From: RGIG7213 sp045540335
GTDB taxonomy: Bacteria > Bacillota > Clostridia > Oscillospirales > CAG-272
NCBI GenBank assembly: GCA_045540335.1
Contig: JAZQHC010000019.1
Span: forward strand, 1 to 40,441
Direction of reading: 5' to 3'
Length of the DNA: 40,441 bases
Shown: piece after piece, positions 22,364 to 30,869 of the stretch
How positions within the stretch are numbered: the first letter of the stretch is position 1
Layout: each line of letters opens with the position of its first letter
Translations under genes and position numbers: made by a program
The notes under the pieces: generated by a model
What the model saw: the letters and a program-made list of their open reading frames with translations, nothing else
Database searches by the model: none
Told to the model about the DNA's origin: nothing

Positions 22364-23263
22364 CTATCTTGGGATTTTTATTACAAGCTGTATTTCATCT
22401 TCCGTTTCCGTACGCGACTGTTGAATTGGTATGCCTGCATCTTTCACAGTGTTTACTGCCCTGTCAAGTGAATTTAAAAATATACGTATATCGCGTATTA
22501 TCATTTTTCTTACGGGCTTATGCTCCTCTTCCTTCGGGGTGATGATTTTTTTTACGTATTCTTCACTTGCTTGCACGTTTAGCCCGTGCTCTATTATGTA
22601 TCCCAACGCTTTAAGCCTTGTTACCGGGTCGTTTATTTTTATAAGTGCCCTGGCGTGGCGTTCGGTAAGGTCGTTTTTTATTATAAGGTTTCTTTCAGGC
22701 TCGGTAAGCTTAAGCAGGCGAAGCTTATTACCCACGTACGACTGGCTTACCGAAAGCATGCTTGCTATCTGCTCTTGCTTAAGGTGATACTTTTCAACAA
22801 GTGAAGATATTGCGGCTGCCTCTTCAAATATATTAAGCTCCTCGCGGTGGATATTTTCCACCAAGGCAAGCTTTGCAGATTCCTCGCTTCCCACCTCGAC
22901 TATTATACACGGAACGTATTCCATACCAAGAACTTTTGCCGCACGAAGGCGCCGTTCACCCGCGATAACCTCGTATAATCCGCCAAACGGTGTATTTTCA
23001 TCGCAGGTTCTGCGTACTGTTATAGGTTGAAGTATCCCGTATTTTCTTATGCTGTCGGCAAGCTTCAGTATTGCGGCATCTGAAAACACCTTTCGCGGCT
23101 GCGATGGGTTTGGGCATATTCTATCGGGGTTAAGCAGATGTATTCTGCAGGCATCGTCTTCTCTGCGAAGCTCGCGGCGTTGGCGGTGCAGTTCTTCCCA
23201 CTCTGCCCGAAGACGTTCTTTTTCCTCGTTTTTTTTCACTTCAAAGCGGCTTAACAACTTCAT
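22364..23263 (-). CDS. ParB/Noc-like DNA-binding protein
   Basis: 299 residues from ATG 23263 (a TTG at 23272 would be only 2 bases from the AAAGGA site). The ParB N-terminal CTPase domain is clear: P-N-P-S-Q-P-R-K-V-F, I-L-Q-P-I-T-V-R-R, G-E-R-R-L-R-A-A-K (CTP-binding box) and V-E-N-I-H-R-E-E-L-N-I-F-E-E-A. It is followed by the HTH region Q-E-Q-I-A-S-M-L-S-V-S-Q-S-Y-V-G-N-K-L-R-L-L and D-L-T-E-R-H-A-R-A-L. A charged N-terminal helix (about residues 5-40) precedes it, as in Noc-type proteins. No parA/soj is adjacent, which favours nucleoid occlusion (Noc) or another regulator over Spo0J partition. Its own parS/NBS sites were not identified. Confidence 0.8.
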   Translation of the reverse strand: MKLLSRFEVKKNEEKERLRAEWEELHRQRRELRREDDACRIHLLNPDRICPNPSQPRKVFSDAAILKLADSIRKYGILQPITVRRTCDENTPFGGLYEVIAGERRLRAAKVLGMEYVPCIIVEVGSEESAKLALVENIHREELNIFEEAAAISSLVEKYHLKQEQIASMLSVSQSYVGNKLRLLKLTEPERNLIIKNDLTERHARALIKINDPVTRLKALGYIIEHGLNVQASEEYVKKIITPKEEEHKPVRKMIIRDIRIFLNSLDRAVNTVKDAGIPIQQSRTETEDEIQLVIKIPR

Positions 23264-23389
23264 TTTAGGCAAATCCTTTCATTTTGTCTGCTTTTCATTT
23301 GTATTTTATCACTGTTTGCGTGCGAAAATACACACATTAAGTCGCTAAAAAAAATCTTTCCGCCAAAAGGTTATAAATTCGGAGGCTTT

Positions 23390-24175
23390 ATGAAATTAAA
23401 AGTATTAAACACCCTGACATGGATATTCGGTGCGTTTGCATTTTTTAATTATTTTATATACTTTTGCTTTGCCGTAATATCCAAGGCAAAAGCATGGAAT
23501 ATAGCGGTTGCCGTTGCGGTTCTGTGCGCGATTGCAATTCCGATAGTATTATTATTGCTGTTAGGCAAAAAAGTGCGCCAAAATCATAAGCGCCTTGTTG
23601 ACGTGCTTCAGACCGTATTTGTATGCGGTTTGGGTTTTTACGCAATATCCTTTTCCGTATTTACGATTTGGCTTACCGGCGGCGTTGAATACACCGCAAG
23701 CACCGACCACGACGTGGTGATAGTTTTCGGAGGCGGCATACAGGTTGACCAAATATCGGAACAGGCACTTTCTCGCCTTGACGCCGCAGCAGAATACTTA
23801 AAGCAGGATACTGATGCAATTTGCATCGTTTCGGGCGGAAAAGCGGAAGGAAACCCATATTCCGAAGCGTTTCTTATGAAGCTGTACCTTTCAAAGCTGA
23901 AGGATATAGAGGAACATCGAATTATAATGGAAGATAAATCCAAAAACACGTGGGATAATATAAAATACTCTTACAGCAAAATAGAAAGCGGCAAAAAGGT
24001 GCTTTGCGTATCAAGCGATTACCACGTAAAGCGCATAGACATGATGTTAAAGGCACAAGGGTACGAGGCTGATATTTTAGGGTGCGACGTTACGTTTTCT
24101 TTAAAAGAATATTCAAGCCTTGTGCGCGAATATATGGCTTATATCAAGTACTTTATCGGTTTAAACGACCTTTGA
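23390..24175 (+). CDS. YdcF/SanA-like membrane protein (DUF218)
   Basis: 261 residues. Three N-terminal membrane helices (about 8-30, 38-60, 75-98) are followed by a DUF218/YdcF domain: H-D-V-V-I-V-F-G-G-G-I-Q, A-L-S-R-L-D-A-A-A-E-Y-L, I-C-I-V-S-G-G-K-A, S-E-A-x-x-M, S-K-N-T-W-D-N-I and V-S-S-D-Y-H-V-K-R. In this fold an N-terminal helix bundle anchors the domain at the membrane; relatives such as SanA and ElyC take part in cell-envelope integrity in Gram-negatives, but the clostridial members are uncharacterised. GGAGG precedes the ATG. It stands alone, divergent from the ParB-like gene. Confidence 0.85.
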   Translation: MKLKVLNTLTWIFGAFAFFNYFIYFCFAVISKAKAWNIAVAVAVLCAIAIPIVLLLLLGKKVRQNHKRLVDVLQTVFVCGLGFYAISFSVFTIWLTGGVEYTASTDHDVVIVFGGGIQVDQISEQALSRLDAAAEYLKQDTDAICIVSGGKAEGNPYSEAFLMKLYLSKLKDIEEHRIIMEDKSKNTWDNIKYSYSKIESGKKVLCVSSDYHVKRIDMMLKAQGYEADILGCDVTFSLKEYSSLVREYMAYIKYFIGLNDL

Positions 24176-24196
24176 TACAATTAAACAAAAGAAAAG

Positions 24197-24226
24197 CCCA
24201 CACCGCCCTCCGTAAGGCGGTGTGGG
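24197..24226. terminator. Bidirectional terminator between ydcF-like gene and infB
   Basis: CCCACACCGCC (24197-24207), 8-nt loop, GGCGGTGTGGG (24216-24226). The minus-strand tail CTTTTCTTTT ends the infB operon; the plus tail is weaker. Confidence 0.85.
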
Positions 24227-24255
24227 TAATTTTATTTAACCGTAAAAAGCCGTTT

Positions 24256-27015
24256 TTAGCGTTTAACCTCTTCCATGATGTACGCTTCAAGAATATCGCC
24301 AACGCGTATATCGTTGAACTTTTCAAGTCCTACACCACATTCGTATCCCGTTGCAACCTCTTTAACGTCGTCTTTAAAGCGGCGCAGGGAGGATATCTTA
24401 TCTTCAAATATGATAATACTGTCACGCACTACTCTTATAAGCGATGCACGCGTAATTTTGCCGTCTTGTACGTAAGAACCTGCAATAGTACCAATGTTGG
24501 GCACGTGGATAGTTTGGCGAACCTCTGCATGACCCATAATAACTTCCTTGTAAGTGGGTGCAAGCATGCCCTTCATTGCGGCGGTTACTTCTTCTATACA
24601 TTCGTAAATTATGCGGTACGTGCGTATATCAACGCCTTCGCGTTCTGCATAATCCATCGCGGCTTTATCGGGGCGAACGTTAAATCCGATAACGATAGCG
24701 CCTGATGTTGCCGCAAGCATAACATCGTTTTCTCTGATACCGCCGGCTGCCGAATAAATAACGTTAACCTTAACCTCTTCATTCGTAAGCTTGCGAAGCG
24801 AAGCGGAAACCGCCTCGGCAGAGCCTGCCACGTCTGCCTTAACGATAATGTTAAGGTCCTTAACACCGTCGCTGATATTGGCAAACATTTCTTCAAGCGA
24901 CCCGCGTGATTTTGCTTTGAATTCTTGTTCTTTTTCTTTTGCTTTACGTTGTTCTGCAAGCTCGCGCGCCATTCTTTCATCTTCAACGGCGTTAAACTCA
25001 TCCCCTGCGGTGGGTACTGCAGAAAGACCTATTATTTCAACGGGAACAGACGGGCCCGCAACGTTTATCTGCCTACCGGTAGAATCCGTCATTGCCCTTA
25101 CGCGGCCAACGCAAGTGCCTGCTATCACAACATCGCCCGAATGAAGCGTACCGTTCTGAACGAGAACAGTAGCAACGGGGCCCTTACCCTTATCAAGCTT
25201 TGATTCGATAATAACGCCCTTTGCATGGCGGTTGGGGTTGGCCTTAAGCTCTTTCATTTCGGCAACGAGAAGAACCATTTCAAGCAGGTTATCAATACCG
25301 TCGCCCGTTAATGCCGAAACGGGAACAACTATCGTATCGCCGCCCCATTCTTCGGGCATAAGGTCGTATTTTGTAAGCTCTTGCTTTACTGCTTCGGGGT
25401 TTGCGTGGGGTTTATCCATTTTGTTTATCGCAACTATAATGGATATATCTGCCGCCTTTGCATGGCTTATAGCTTCTACTGTTTGCGGCATGATACCGTC
25501 GTCTGCAGCAACAACGAGAATAGCAATATCCGTAGATTTTGCACCTCTTGCACGCATTGCGGTAAACGCTTCATGCCCCGGAGTATCGAGGAAGGTAATA
25601 TCTTTATCATTGATATTTACCCTATATGCGCCGATATGCTGTGTAATACCGCCCGCTTCGCCGCTGGTAACGTGCGTATGCCTTATCTTATCAAGCAGTG
25701 ACGTTTTACCATGGTCAACGTGGCCCATAACGCATACAACGGGTGAACGTTCTACAAGGTCTTCATCTTTATCTTCCGTGTCGGTAAACAGCTTTTCTTC
25801 TATCGTAACTACGACCTCACGCGTAACGACAGCGCCGATCTCTTCTGCTACAAGATATGCAGTATCGAAATCTACAACGTCGTTAACCGTAACCATAGCG
25901 CCCATGCCTATAAGCCTTTTTATAAGGTCGCCCGCTGTGATCTTAAGCCTTTGCGCAAGCTCGGAAACAACGATCTCGTCGGGAACTGTAATGTGAAGGG
26001 GCTGTTTTTTCGCCTTTTCAAACTGTTCGCGGCGAAGCTTATCCATTGCGGCGTTACGTTCTTTATCGCGTGATTTATTACTTCTGTCGTTTTGATTTTT
26101 CTTCTTTATTTTTTGCTTTTGGTTGTGCGCGTCGGAATTGTAATTTCTGTTATCGGAAACAAAGCTTTCAAGCCTTTCATCGTACTTATCAAGATCTACC
26201 GTTACCGTTCTTGTATCAATAATACGCGTACCTGTTTTTACGTTTGAAAGCGATGCTGAAGAATCTGCCCCTGTGCCCGACGTGCGGATAATGCCTGCCC
26301 TATCTCTTGATTGATTCTGCTGAACGGGCTGCTTTTTCTTTTCTTGCGGTTTTTGATTGTTATTGGGCTGTTGCGCCTTGTTTTGGAATTTGTCAAGCTG
26401 TGATTGGCGCTTTTGCTGTTGATTTTGGGGTTGATTCTGTTGGTTAAATTGCGGCTTTTTGTTGTTATTGTTATCTTGGCGCTTTGCATCCTGCTGGGGC
26501 GCTTTTTCCTTCGGTGCGGCAGGCTTTTCTGCCTTTTCTGTTTTTTCTGCCTTTTCGGGCTTCGGCGCTTCCTTCTGTACGGGCTTTTTGCCGCCGTCTT
26601 TAGGCTGTGAATCCTGCTGGGGCTTTTCATCCTTGAGTGCTTTAGGTGCTTTTTCTTCTTTTAAAGCTGCTTGCACGGGTTCTTTCTTTTCTACGGGCTT
26701 TTCGGGCTTCTTTTCTTCTGTTGCAGCTTCCTTTTGTTCCTTTTGTTCCTTTTGGACGGGCTTTTCTTTATTCGCCTTTTTCGGCTTATCAGCCGGCGCT
26801 ACATCTGCACTGCCCGAAAGATATGCAGACATATTCGTAATTTGATTTTGTTTTGTCAGAACTTCGATAATAATGGCAAACTCGTCAGGTTCAAGGACTG
26901 CCATATGCGTCTTTCCTTCAATGCCGTTTTCCTTGAGAAGATTTACCAGATCAGCACTTTTCAAGTTCAATTCTTTTGCCATCGTATTTATTCTGTATTT
27001 TTGGTTTGCTATCAT
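24256..27015 (-). CDS. infB: Translation initiation factor IF-2
   Basis: 919 residues. GTPase that brings initiator tRNA to the 30S subunit. Domains: N-terminal IF2_N (about 1-55), a long low-complexity K/E/P then Q/N-rich linker (about 75-320), a second IF2_N-like segment (about 335-395), then the G domain with GHVDHGKT at 431-438, D-T-P-G-H-E and N-K-M-D-K, then the beta-barrel domains and C-terminal tRNA-binding domain ending G-V-G-L-E-K-F-N-D-I-R-V-G-D. The linker is longer than in many clostridia and is the least conserved part. Last gene of the rimP-nusA-ylxR-ylxQ-infB operon; rbfA, which often follows, is absent and a terminator stands in its place. Confidence 0.97.
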   Translation of the reverse strand: MIANQKYRINTMAKELNLKSADLVNLLKENGIEGKTHMAVLEPDEFAIIIEVLTKQNQITNMSAYLSGSADVAPADKPKKANKEKPVQKEQKEQKEAATEEKKPEKPVEKKEPVQAALKEEKAPKALKDEKPQQDSQPKDGGKKPVQKEAPKPEKAEKTEKAEKPAAPKEKAPQQDAKRQDNNNNKKPQFNQQNQPQNQQQKRQSQLDKFQNKAQQPNNNQKPQEKKKQPVQQNQSRDRAGIIRTSGTGADSSASLSNVKTGTRIIDTRTVTVDLDKYDERLESFVSDNRNYNSDAHNQKQKIKKKNQNDRSNKSRDKERNAAMDKLRREQFEKAKKQPLHITVPDEIVVSELAQRLKITAGDLIKRLIGMGAMVTVNDVVDFDTAYLVAEEIGAVVTREVVVTIEEKLFTDTEDKDEDLVERSPVVCVMGHVDHGKTSLLDKIRHTHVTSGEAGGITQHIGAYRVNINDKDITFLDTPGHEAFTAMRARGAKSTDIAILVVAADDGIMPQTVEAISHAKAADISIIVAINKMDKPHANPEAVKQELTKYDLMPEEWGGDTIVVPVSALTGDGIDNLLEMVLLVAEMKELKANPNRHAKGVIIESKLDKGKGPVATVLVQNGTLHSGDVVIAGTCVGRVRAMTDSTGRQINVAGPSVPVEIIGLSAVPTAGDEFNAVEDERMARELAEQRKAKEKEQEFKAKSRGSLEEMFANISDGVKDLNIIVKADVAGSAEAVSASLRKLTNEEVKVNVIYSAAGGIRENDVMLAATSGAIVIGFNVRPDKAAMDYAEREGVDIRTYRIIYECIEEVTAAMKGMLAPTYKEVIMGHAEVRQTIHVPNIGTIAGSYVQDGKITRASLIRVVRDSIIIFEDKISSLRRFKDDVKEVATGYECGVGLEKFNDIRVGDILEAYIMEEVKR

Positions 27016-27081
27016 AAATGACCTTTAAAAGCCGCAGTTACGGATCAAACGGCTTTTCCTTTCATACGGTTAAATTGTGAT

Positions 27082-27417
27082 TCAATGGAAATATTTAAGT
27101 ATTGCGCTTGCAAGCTGTACGTCTGTTACACCAACAACGGACACCGTAGAGCTGCTTGATACGAGATTGCCCAATTCTTCGCCGGTCATTTCGGCTTTTA
27201 TCAACGGCACTTCGTAATATTTACAGCAGTTTTCAATGCGTGATAGGGTATTTTTAGAAGCGTCTTGCGTAACGACCGCCACCAACGGCGACCTTCTTCC
27301 GCTTCGTATTCCGTCAACCGTAAGATTGCAACCTACCGTTATTTTTCCCGATTTTTTTGCAAAACCGATATAAGAGGTAAGCTTGCGCATAGCATTAACG
27401 TTATTGTCTTTATGCAT
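27082..27417 (-). CDS. ylxQ: L7Ae/L30e-like RNA-binding protein YlxQ
   Basis: 111 residues of the L7Ae/L30e fold: Y-I-G-F-A-K-K-S-G-K-I-T-V-G, L-V-A-V-V-T-Q-D-A-S-K-N-T, V-P-L-I-K-A-E-M-T-G-E-E-L-G and V-G-V-T-D-V-Q-L-A. K-turn RNA-binding proteins of this type sit between ylxR and infB in Bacillota; the RNA target of YlxQ is not settled. AGGGGG precedes the ATG. The gene is 11 bp behind ylxR and 66 bp ahead of infB. Confidence 0.85.
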   Translation of the reverse strand: MHKDNNVNAMRKLTSYIGFAKKSGKITVGCNLTVDGIRSGRRSPLVAVVTQDASKNTLSRIENCCKYYEVPLIKAEMTGEELGNLVSSSSTVSVVGVTDVQLASAILKYFH

Positions 27418-27428
27418 ATATCCCCCTG

Positions 27429-27695
27429 TTAATCCGCAAATTCACTTTCCAAGGCGGTGTAAACGTCTTCGGATATCTCACACTCCAACGCTTTTTCGAT
27501 TCGGCGTGCCTTGCGCGCTTTTTTCATACAGGAAAGCTTCGGGCAAACGTATGCACCGCGCCCTGATTTTTTTCCCGTTTTGTCAAGCGATATTTCCCCC
27601 TCGGGTGAACGCACTACGCGGATCAATGCGGATTTATCGTGGCTTTCCATACAGCCCATACATTTTCTTTGAGGAATTTTTCTTTGCTTTTGCAT
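27429..27695 (-). CDS. ylxR: YlxR/DUF448 RNA-binding protein
   Basis: 88 residues with the DUF448 signatures P-Q-R-K-C-M-G-C, L-I-R-V-V-R-S-P-E-G-E-I and K-S-G-R-G-A-Y-V-C-P, ending in a basic helix K-K-A-R-K-A-R-R-I-E. YlxR-family proteins are small nucleic-acid-binding proteins coupled to nusA; in some Bacillota they act as regulators or as RNase P-associated factors. The ATG lies one base after the nusA stop, so translation is coupled. Confidence 0.9.
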   Translation of the reverse strand: MQKQRKIPQRKCMGCMESHDKSALIRVVRSPEGEISLDKTGKKSGRGAYVCPKLSCMKKARKARRIEKALECEISEDVYTALESEFAD

Positions 27696-27696
27696 A

Positions 27697-28770
27697 TTAT
27701 TCTGCCTTGATATCTATCTTATATCCGGTTAATCTTGCCGCCAAGCGTGCATTTTGACCTTCCTTGCCGATTGCAAGGGAAAGCTGGTCTGCTGCAACCG
27801 TAACGCGTGCAACCTTATCGCTGTCGATATAGATATTCTTAACCTCAGCAGGGGAAAGCGCCGCGGATATATATTCCTCGGGCGATTCGCTGTATTTGAT
27901 AATATCGATCTTTTCCCCCTTCAATTCGTCAACCACGCCTGATATTCTTACACGCTTGTTACCGATACATGCGCCTACGGGATCTACGTTTTCATCCCTT
28001 GAATACACAGACATCTTCGTTCTTGAACCTGCTTCGCGGCTGATGTTTTTGATTATTACGGTACCGTCGGATATTTCGGGCACTTCAAGCTCAAACAAGC
28101 GTTTTACAAGCCCCGGATGAACGCGTGATATTGTAACTATTCTTCCGCGGTAAGGCTTCTTTTCATCCTGCGAAGATTCCTTTTGTTCGGTATTTACTTC
28201 TGTTACGAAAACCTTTATATGATCGCCAACCTTAAACGTTTCGCCGGGAATCTGTTCGGTTTTGGAAAGAGTAACCTCGCTTGTGCCCGTATTTACGATT
28301 ATTGCGCCCGAAGCAAGATCGCACGCAACTACGGTAGCCGTCATGATCTCTTCTTTTTTATTTTCGTATTCTTTGATAAGCATGCCTCTTTCGGCTTCTC
28401 TTATACCTTGAATGATAACCTGTTTAGCTATTTGCGCACTTGTACGGCTGAAATCCTTCGTTTTGATCTCCATTTCCAATACTGTGCCTACCTTGTTTCT
28501 CTTACTTAATTTTTTAGCGTCTTCCAAAGAGATCTCGGTATTTTCATCTTCCACGTTTTCAACAACTGTAATAAGCTTAAAAAGGCGGCATTCCTTTTTT
28601 TCCGGGTCAAGCACTACTTTTACGTTCGTGCTGTTAGCATACGCCTTTTTGTATGCACTTACCAAAGCAGCCGAAAGCTTTTCCAGCATGTAATCCTTCG
28701 GTATTCCTCTTTCCCTTTGCAAATCGTCAAGCGCATCGAACAGCGCCGTATTTTCTTTTGCCTTCGCCAT
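27697..28770 (-). CDS. nusA: Transcription termination/antitermination factor NusA
   Basis: 357 residues in the short Gram-positive form: N-terminal RNA polymerase-binding domain (1-125), S1 domain (about 130-200), KH1 and KH2 (about 205-345, with D-P-V-G-A-C-I-G and L-A-I-G-K-E-G-Q-N-A-R-L-A-A-R-L-T-G). The acidic repeats of the E. coli protein are absent, as usual in Bacillota. NusA modulates pausing and intrinsic termination, so it might act on the hairpin in its own operon leader. It lies 34 bp behind rimP. Confidence 0.97.
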   Translation of the reverse strand: MAKAKENTALFDALDDLQRERGIPKDYMLEKLSAALVSAYKKAYANSTNVKVVLDPEKKECRLFKLITVVENVEDENTEISLEDAKKLSKRNKVGTVLEMEIKTKDFSRTSAQIAKQVIIQGIREAERGMLIKEYENKKEEIMTATVVACDLASGAIIVNTGTSEVTLSKTEQIPGETFKVGDHIKVFVTEVNTEQKESSQDEKKPYRGRIVTISRVHPGLVKRLFELEVPEISDGTVIIKNISREAGSRTKMSVYSRDENVDPVGACIGNKRVRISGVVDELKGEKIDIIKYSESPEEYISAALSPAEVKNIYIDSDKVARVTVAADQLSLAIGKEGQNARLAARLTGYKIDIKAE

Positions 28771-28804
28771 CTTTTTCCGTTATCCTCCGATAATTTATTT
28801 TTTG

Positions 28805-29275
28805 TTATATGGTAGTAAAATCAAAATAGATGTTTGCTTTTGCAACGTCTGTACACGGAAAGACGGTGTCTTTTCCGTTACAGTCAATAACAATGTTATC
28901 GCCGTAGTCTTTAAGCACGCCAACGAATACCTTTTGGTTATCCACGGGCTTATACAGCTTGATCTGAACGGTTTGCCCGATACAAGCGTTAAAATGCCAA
29001 TTGTACTTTAATTCCCTTTCTATCCCGGGGGAGGATACCTCAAGGGTATAACTGTCTTCTATGGGGTCTGCCTCGTCGATCAAAACGTCAAACGCGCGGT
29101 GAAACCTTTCGCAGTCTTCAATACCTACGCCGCCCTCTTTATCAATAGTAAAGCGCAAGACTTGTTTGCCGCCTTCTTTGACGTATTCTATATCCCACAG
29201 GATATACCCCAGTTGTTCCGCCAGGGGGGTCGCCAACTCTGTCACGGTTTGGATAATACTTTTCTTGCTTTTCAT
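28805..29275 (-). CDS. rimP: Ribosome maturation factor RimP
   Basis: 156 residues needed for 30S subunit maturation. Signatures: L-G-Y-I-L-W-D-I-E-Y-V-K-E-G, L-R-F-T-I-D-K, I-E-D-C-E-R, and the hallmark Y-T-L-E-V-S-S-P-G-I-E-R-E-L, then a C-terminal SH3-like domain. First gene of the operon. ATG at 29275 follows AAAGGA. The leader contains a terminator-like hairpin. Confidence 0.95.
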   Translation of the reverse strand: MKSKKSIIQTVTELATPLAEQLGYILWDIEYVKEGGKQVLRFTIDKEGGVGIEDCERFHRAFDVLIDEADPIEDSYTLEVSSPGIERELKYNWHFNACIGQTVQIKLYKPVDNQKVFVGVLKDYGDNIVIDCNGKDTVFPCTDVAKANIYFDFTTI

Positions 29276-29297
29276 TAAAATTCCTTTCGACAGTCAT

Positions 29298-29333
29298 AAA
29301 AATTTCGGAGGTGCTTTTTTGAACACCTCCGAA
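29298..29333 (-). promoter_or_regulatory. Attenuator-like hairpin in the rimP-nusA-infB leader
   Basis: Minus-strand TTCGGAGGTG (29333-29324) pairs perfectly with CACCTCCGAA (29313-29304) around a 10-nt loop and is followed by A-TTTTT. It sits between the promoter and rimP, so it could stop transcription before the operon is entered. Confidence 0.6.
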
Positions 29334-29350
29334 TCTATTAGTCTATACGA

Positions 29351-29379
29351 AGTATATCACATTTATTTTCTTTTGTCAA
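29351..29379 (-). promoter_or_regulatory. Promoter of the rimP-nusA-ylxR-ylxQ-infB operon
   Basis: Minus-strand TTGACA (29379-29374), 17 bases, TATACT (29356-29351). Confidence 0.85.
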
Positions 29380-29483
29380 TAGTTAAGATAAGTTAATTTA
29401 ATATTTTTTTATATGTTAAGATGATTTGTACAATGTGCTTAATATTTTTTTTGAAGTTGAAGCAATTTTTTTCAAAAAAATAC

Positions 29484-29512
29484 TATACAAACGCCGCGAT
29501 TTGTGATAAAAT
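29484..29512 (+). promoter_or_regulatory. Likely purC promoter
   Basis: TATACA (29484-29489), 17 bases, TAAAAT (29507-29512). The -35 box is a moderate match. No purine-riboswitch-like structure was seen between it and the gene. Confidence 0.5.
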
Positions 29513-29548
29513 GTGTGCATAATTTAATATCCGTAAGGGAGTGTAGTT

Positions 29549-30232
29549 ATGAAAAAGATTTATGAAGGCAAAACAAAAGACGTGTTTTCTCTCGAAAACG
29601 GCAACGTACTGCTGAAATTTAAAGACGATTGCACCGGAAAAGACGGCGTATTCGATCCCGGCGAAAACACCGTAGGCTTAACTATCGAAGGTATCGGTAA
29701 GGCAAATCTTCAAACGTCGGTTTACTATTTTGAAATGCTTAAAAAGGCAAATATCAAAACGCACTACGTAAGCGCAGATATCGACAATGCAACTATGGAG
29801 GTTCTTCCCGGCACTGTTTTCGGTAAAGGGTTAGAGGTTATTTGCCGCCTTGTTGCTACAGGCAGCTTCATTCGCAGATACGGCGAATATATAGAAGACG
29901 GTACTCCCCTTGAAGGCGGATACGTTGAATGCACGTTTAAAAACGATGCAAAGGGCGACCCGCTCGTTACTTCCGAAGGTCTTGCGGCTTTGGGCGTTAT
30001 GTCTGAAGAAATGTTTGCAAGTATGAAAGAACAAACGTTGAAGATCACAAAGATAGTTGCAGACGATTTGAAATCTATCGGGCTTGATCTGTGGGATATT
30101 AAATTTGAATTTGGATACAACAACGGCGAAGTTATTTTGATAGACGAAATCGCATCAGGTAATATGCGCGTTTATAAAGACGGCAAGATAGTTGAACCTG
30201 TTCAGCTTACGCAATACATACTTAACCGCTGA
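29549..30232 (+). CDS. purC: SAICAR synthetase (phosphoribosylaminoimidazole-succinocarboxamide synthase)
   Basis: 227 residues, the normal short bacterial length. It joins aspartate to CAIR using ATP in purine biosynthesis. Signatures: Y-E-G-K-T-K-D-V-F at the N-terminus, C-R-L-V-A-T-G-S-F-I-R-R-Y-G, D-L-W-D-I-K-F-E-F-G and D-E-I-A-S-G-N-M-R near the C-terminus. No other pur gene is in the window, so purC stands outside a pur operon here. It has its own promoter and terminator. GTAAGGGAG precedes the ATG. Confidence 0.95.
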   Translation: MKKIYEGKTKDVFSLENGNVLLKFKDDCTGKDGVFDPGENTVGLTIEGIGKANLQTSVYYFEMLKKANIKTHYVSADIDNATMEVLPGTVFGKGLEVICRLVATGSFIRRYGEYIEDGTPLEGGYVECTFKNDAKGDPLVTSEGLAALGVMSEEMFASMKEQTLKITKIVADDLKSIGLDLWDIKFEFGYNNGEVILIDEIASGNMRVYKDGKIVEPVQLTQYILNR

Positions 30233-30252
30233 AATCATATAATTTAAAAACG

Positions 30253-30297
30253 ATTGCATTCGGCTTGCAATAAAGCAGGCTGAATGCAATTTTTTTT
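30253..30297 (+). terminator. purC terminator
   Basis: A 16-bp stem with two G-U pairs (30253-30268 / 30275-30290), loop AATAAA, followed by T7. Confidence 0.9.
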
Positions 30298-30338
30298 ATA
30301 TTTTTTATGTAACAAGCGCAAAAAAATATCATATACTA

Positions 30339-30367
30339 TTGACAAAAGAATGCAAGTTCGGTATAAT
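30339..30367 (+). promoter_or_regulatory. Consensus promoter of the DUF1874-like gene
   Basis: TTGACA (30339-30344), 17 bases, TATAAT (30362-30367): perfect sigma-A match, with a leader of about 60 nt and a full AAGGAGGT ribosome binding site. Confidence 0.9.
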
Positions 30368-30434
30368 GATATTGCAAAAATGAAAGTTTTAGTTTTCATT
30401 TATTCATTTTTCTTATTTTAAGGAGGTATTACTT

Positions 30435-30818
30435 ATGCAAGAATTTAAAAATTTGCCGCTTTTATTGCTTGACAACAGCAGTATGATGAGTGTGTTAAAC
30501 GAAGGCGAATTCAAATGCCGAAACATGACATTTGAGGAGGCTAAGCATATCCTCGAAATCCACAACGAGGGTGATATCCTGCGCTGTTTCAGCAATTCGG
30601 ATATTGAAACTATTATATACGATTATCTCGGCGTTACAAGATCCAACTTTACTTACAAGCGTATAAGAAACATGCGTGTGCAGCAAGATGCTATTGTTTT
30701 CAAGCTGTACGTTGCACCTTCAAAATCGCAACCTATCATACAAGCAGATGACGGCGTAGAAGCCAAAAAAATTCAAAACGTATATGTTTACTGTCAATAC
30801 CTTACGAGGCTGGCGTAA
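30435..30818 (+). CDS. DUF1874/YddF-like protein
   Basis: 127 residues, no membrane segment. By eye it follows the DUF1874 pattern (STIV B116, B. subtilis YddF, AcrIII-1): L-L-D-N-S-S at the start for the usual L-N-S-A/S, N-E-G-E-F, M-T-F-E-E-A-K-H-I-L, a helix ending Y-D-Y-L-G-V, then K-R-I-R-N-M-R-V-Q-Q-D-A-I-V-F-K-L and a C-terminal strand. AcrIII-1 members are ring nucleases that cleave cyclic tetra-adenylate with a catalytic His in a G-H motif; here the aligned position reads S-N (Asn), so that activity is doubtful. The gene is single, with a perfect promoter, ribosome binding site and terminator, so it is expressed. Family call moderate; function unknown. Confidence 0.55.
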   Translation: MQEFKNLPLLLLDNSSMMSVLNEGEFKCRNMTFEEAKHILEIHNEGDILRCFSNSDIETIIYDYLGVTRSNFTYKRIRNMRVQQDAIVFKLYVAPSKSQPIIQADDGVEAKKIQNVYVYCQYLTRLA

Positions 30819-30830
30819 GCAAAAAAAGAT

Positions 30831-30869
30831 ATCCCCAACAGCTTTAAACCTCTGTTGGGGATGTATTTT
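30831..30869 (+). terminator. Terminator after the DUF1874-like gene
   Basis: ATCCCCAACAG (30831-30841), 10-nt loop, CTGTTGGGGAT (30852-30862), then GTATTTTTA. It may also act on the convergent GH43-like gene. Confidence 0.85.
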
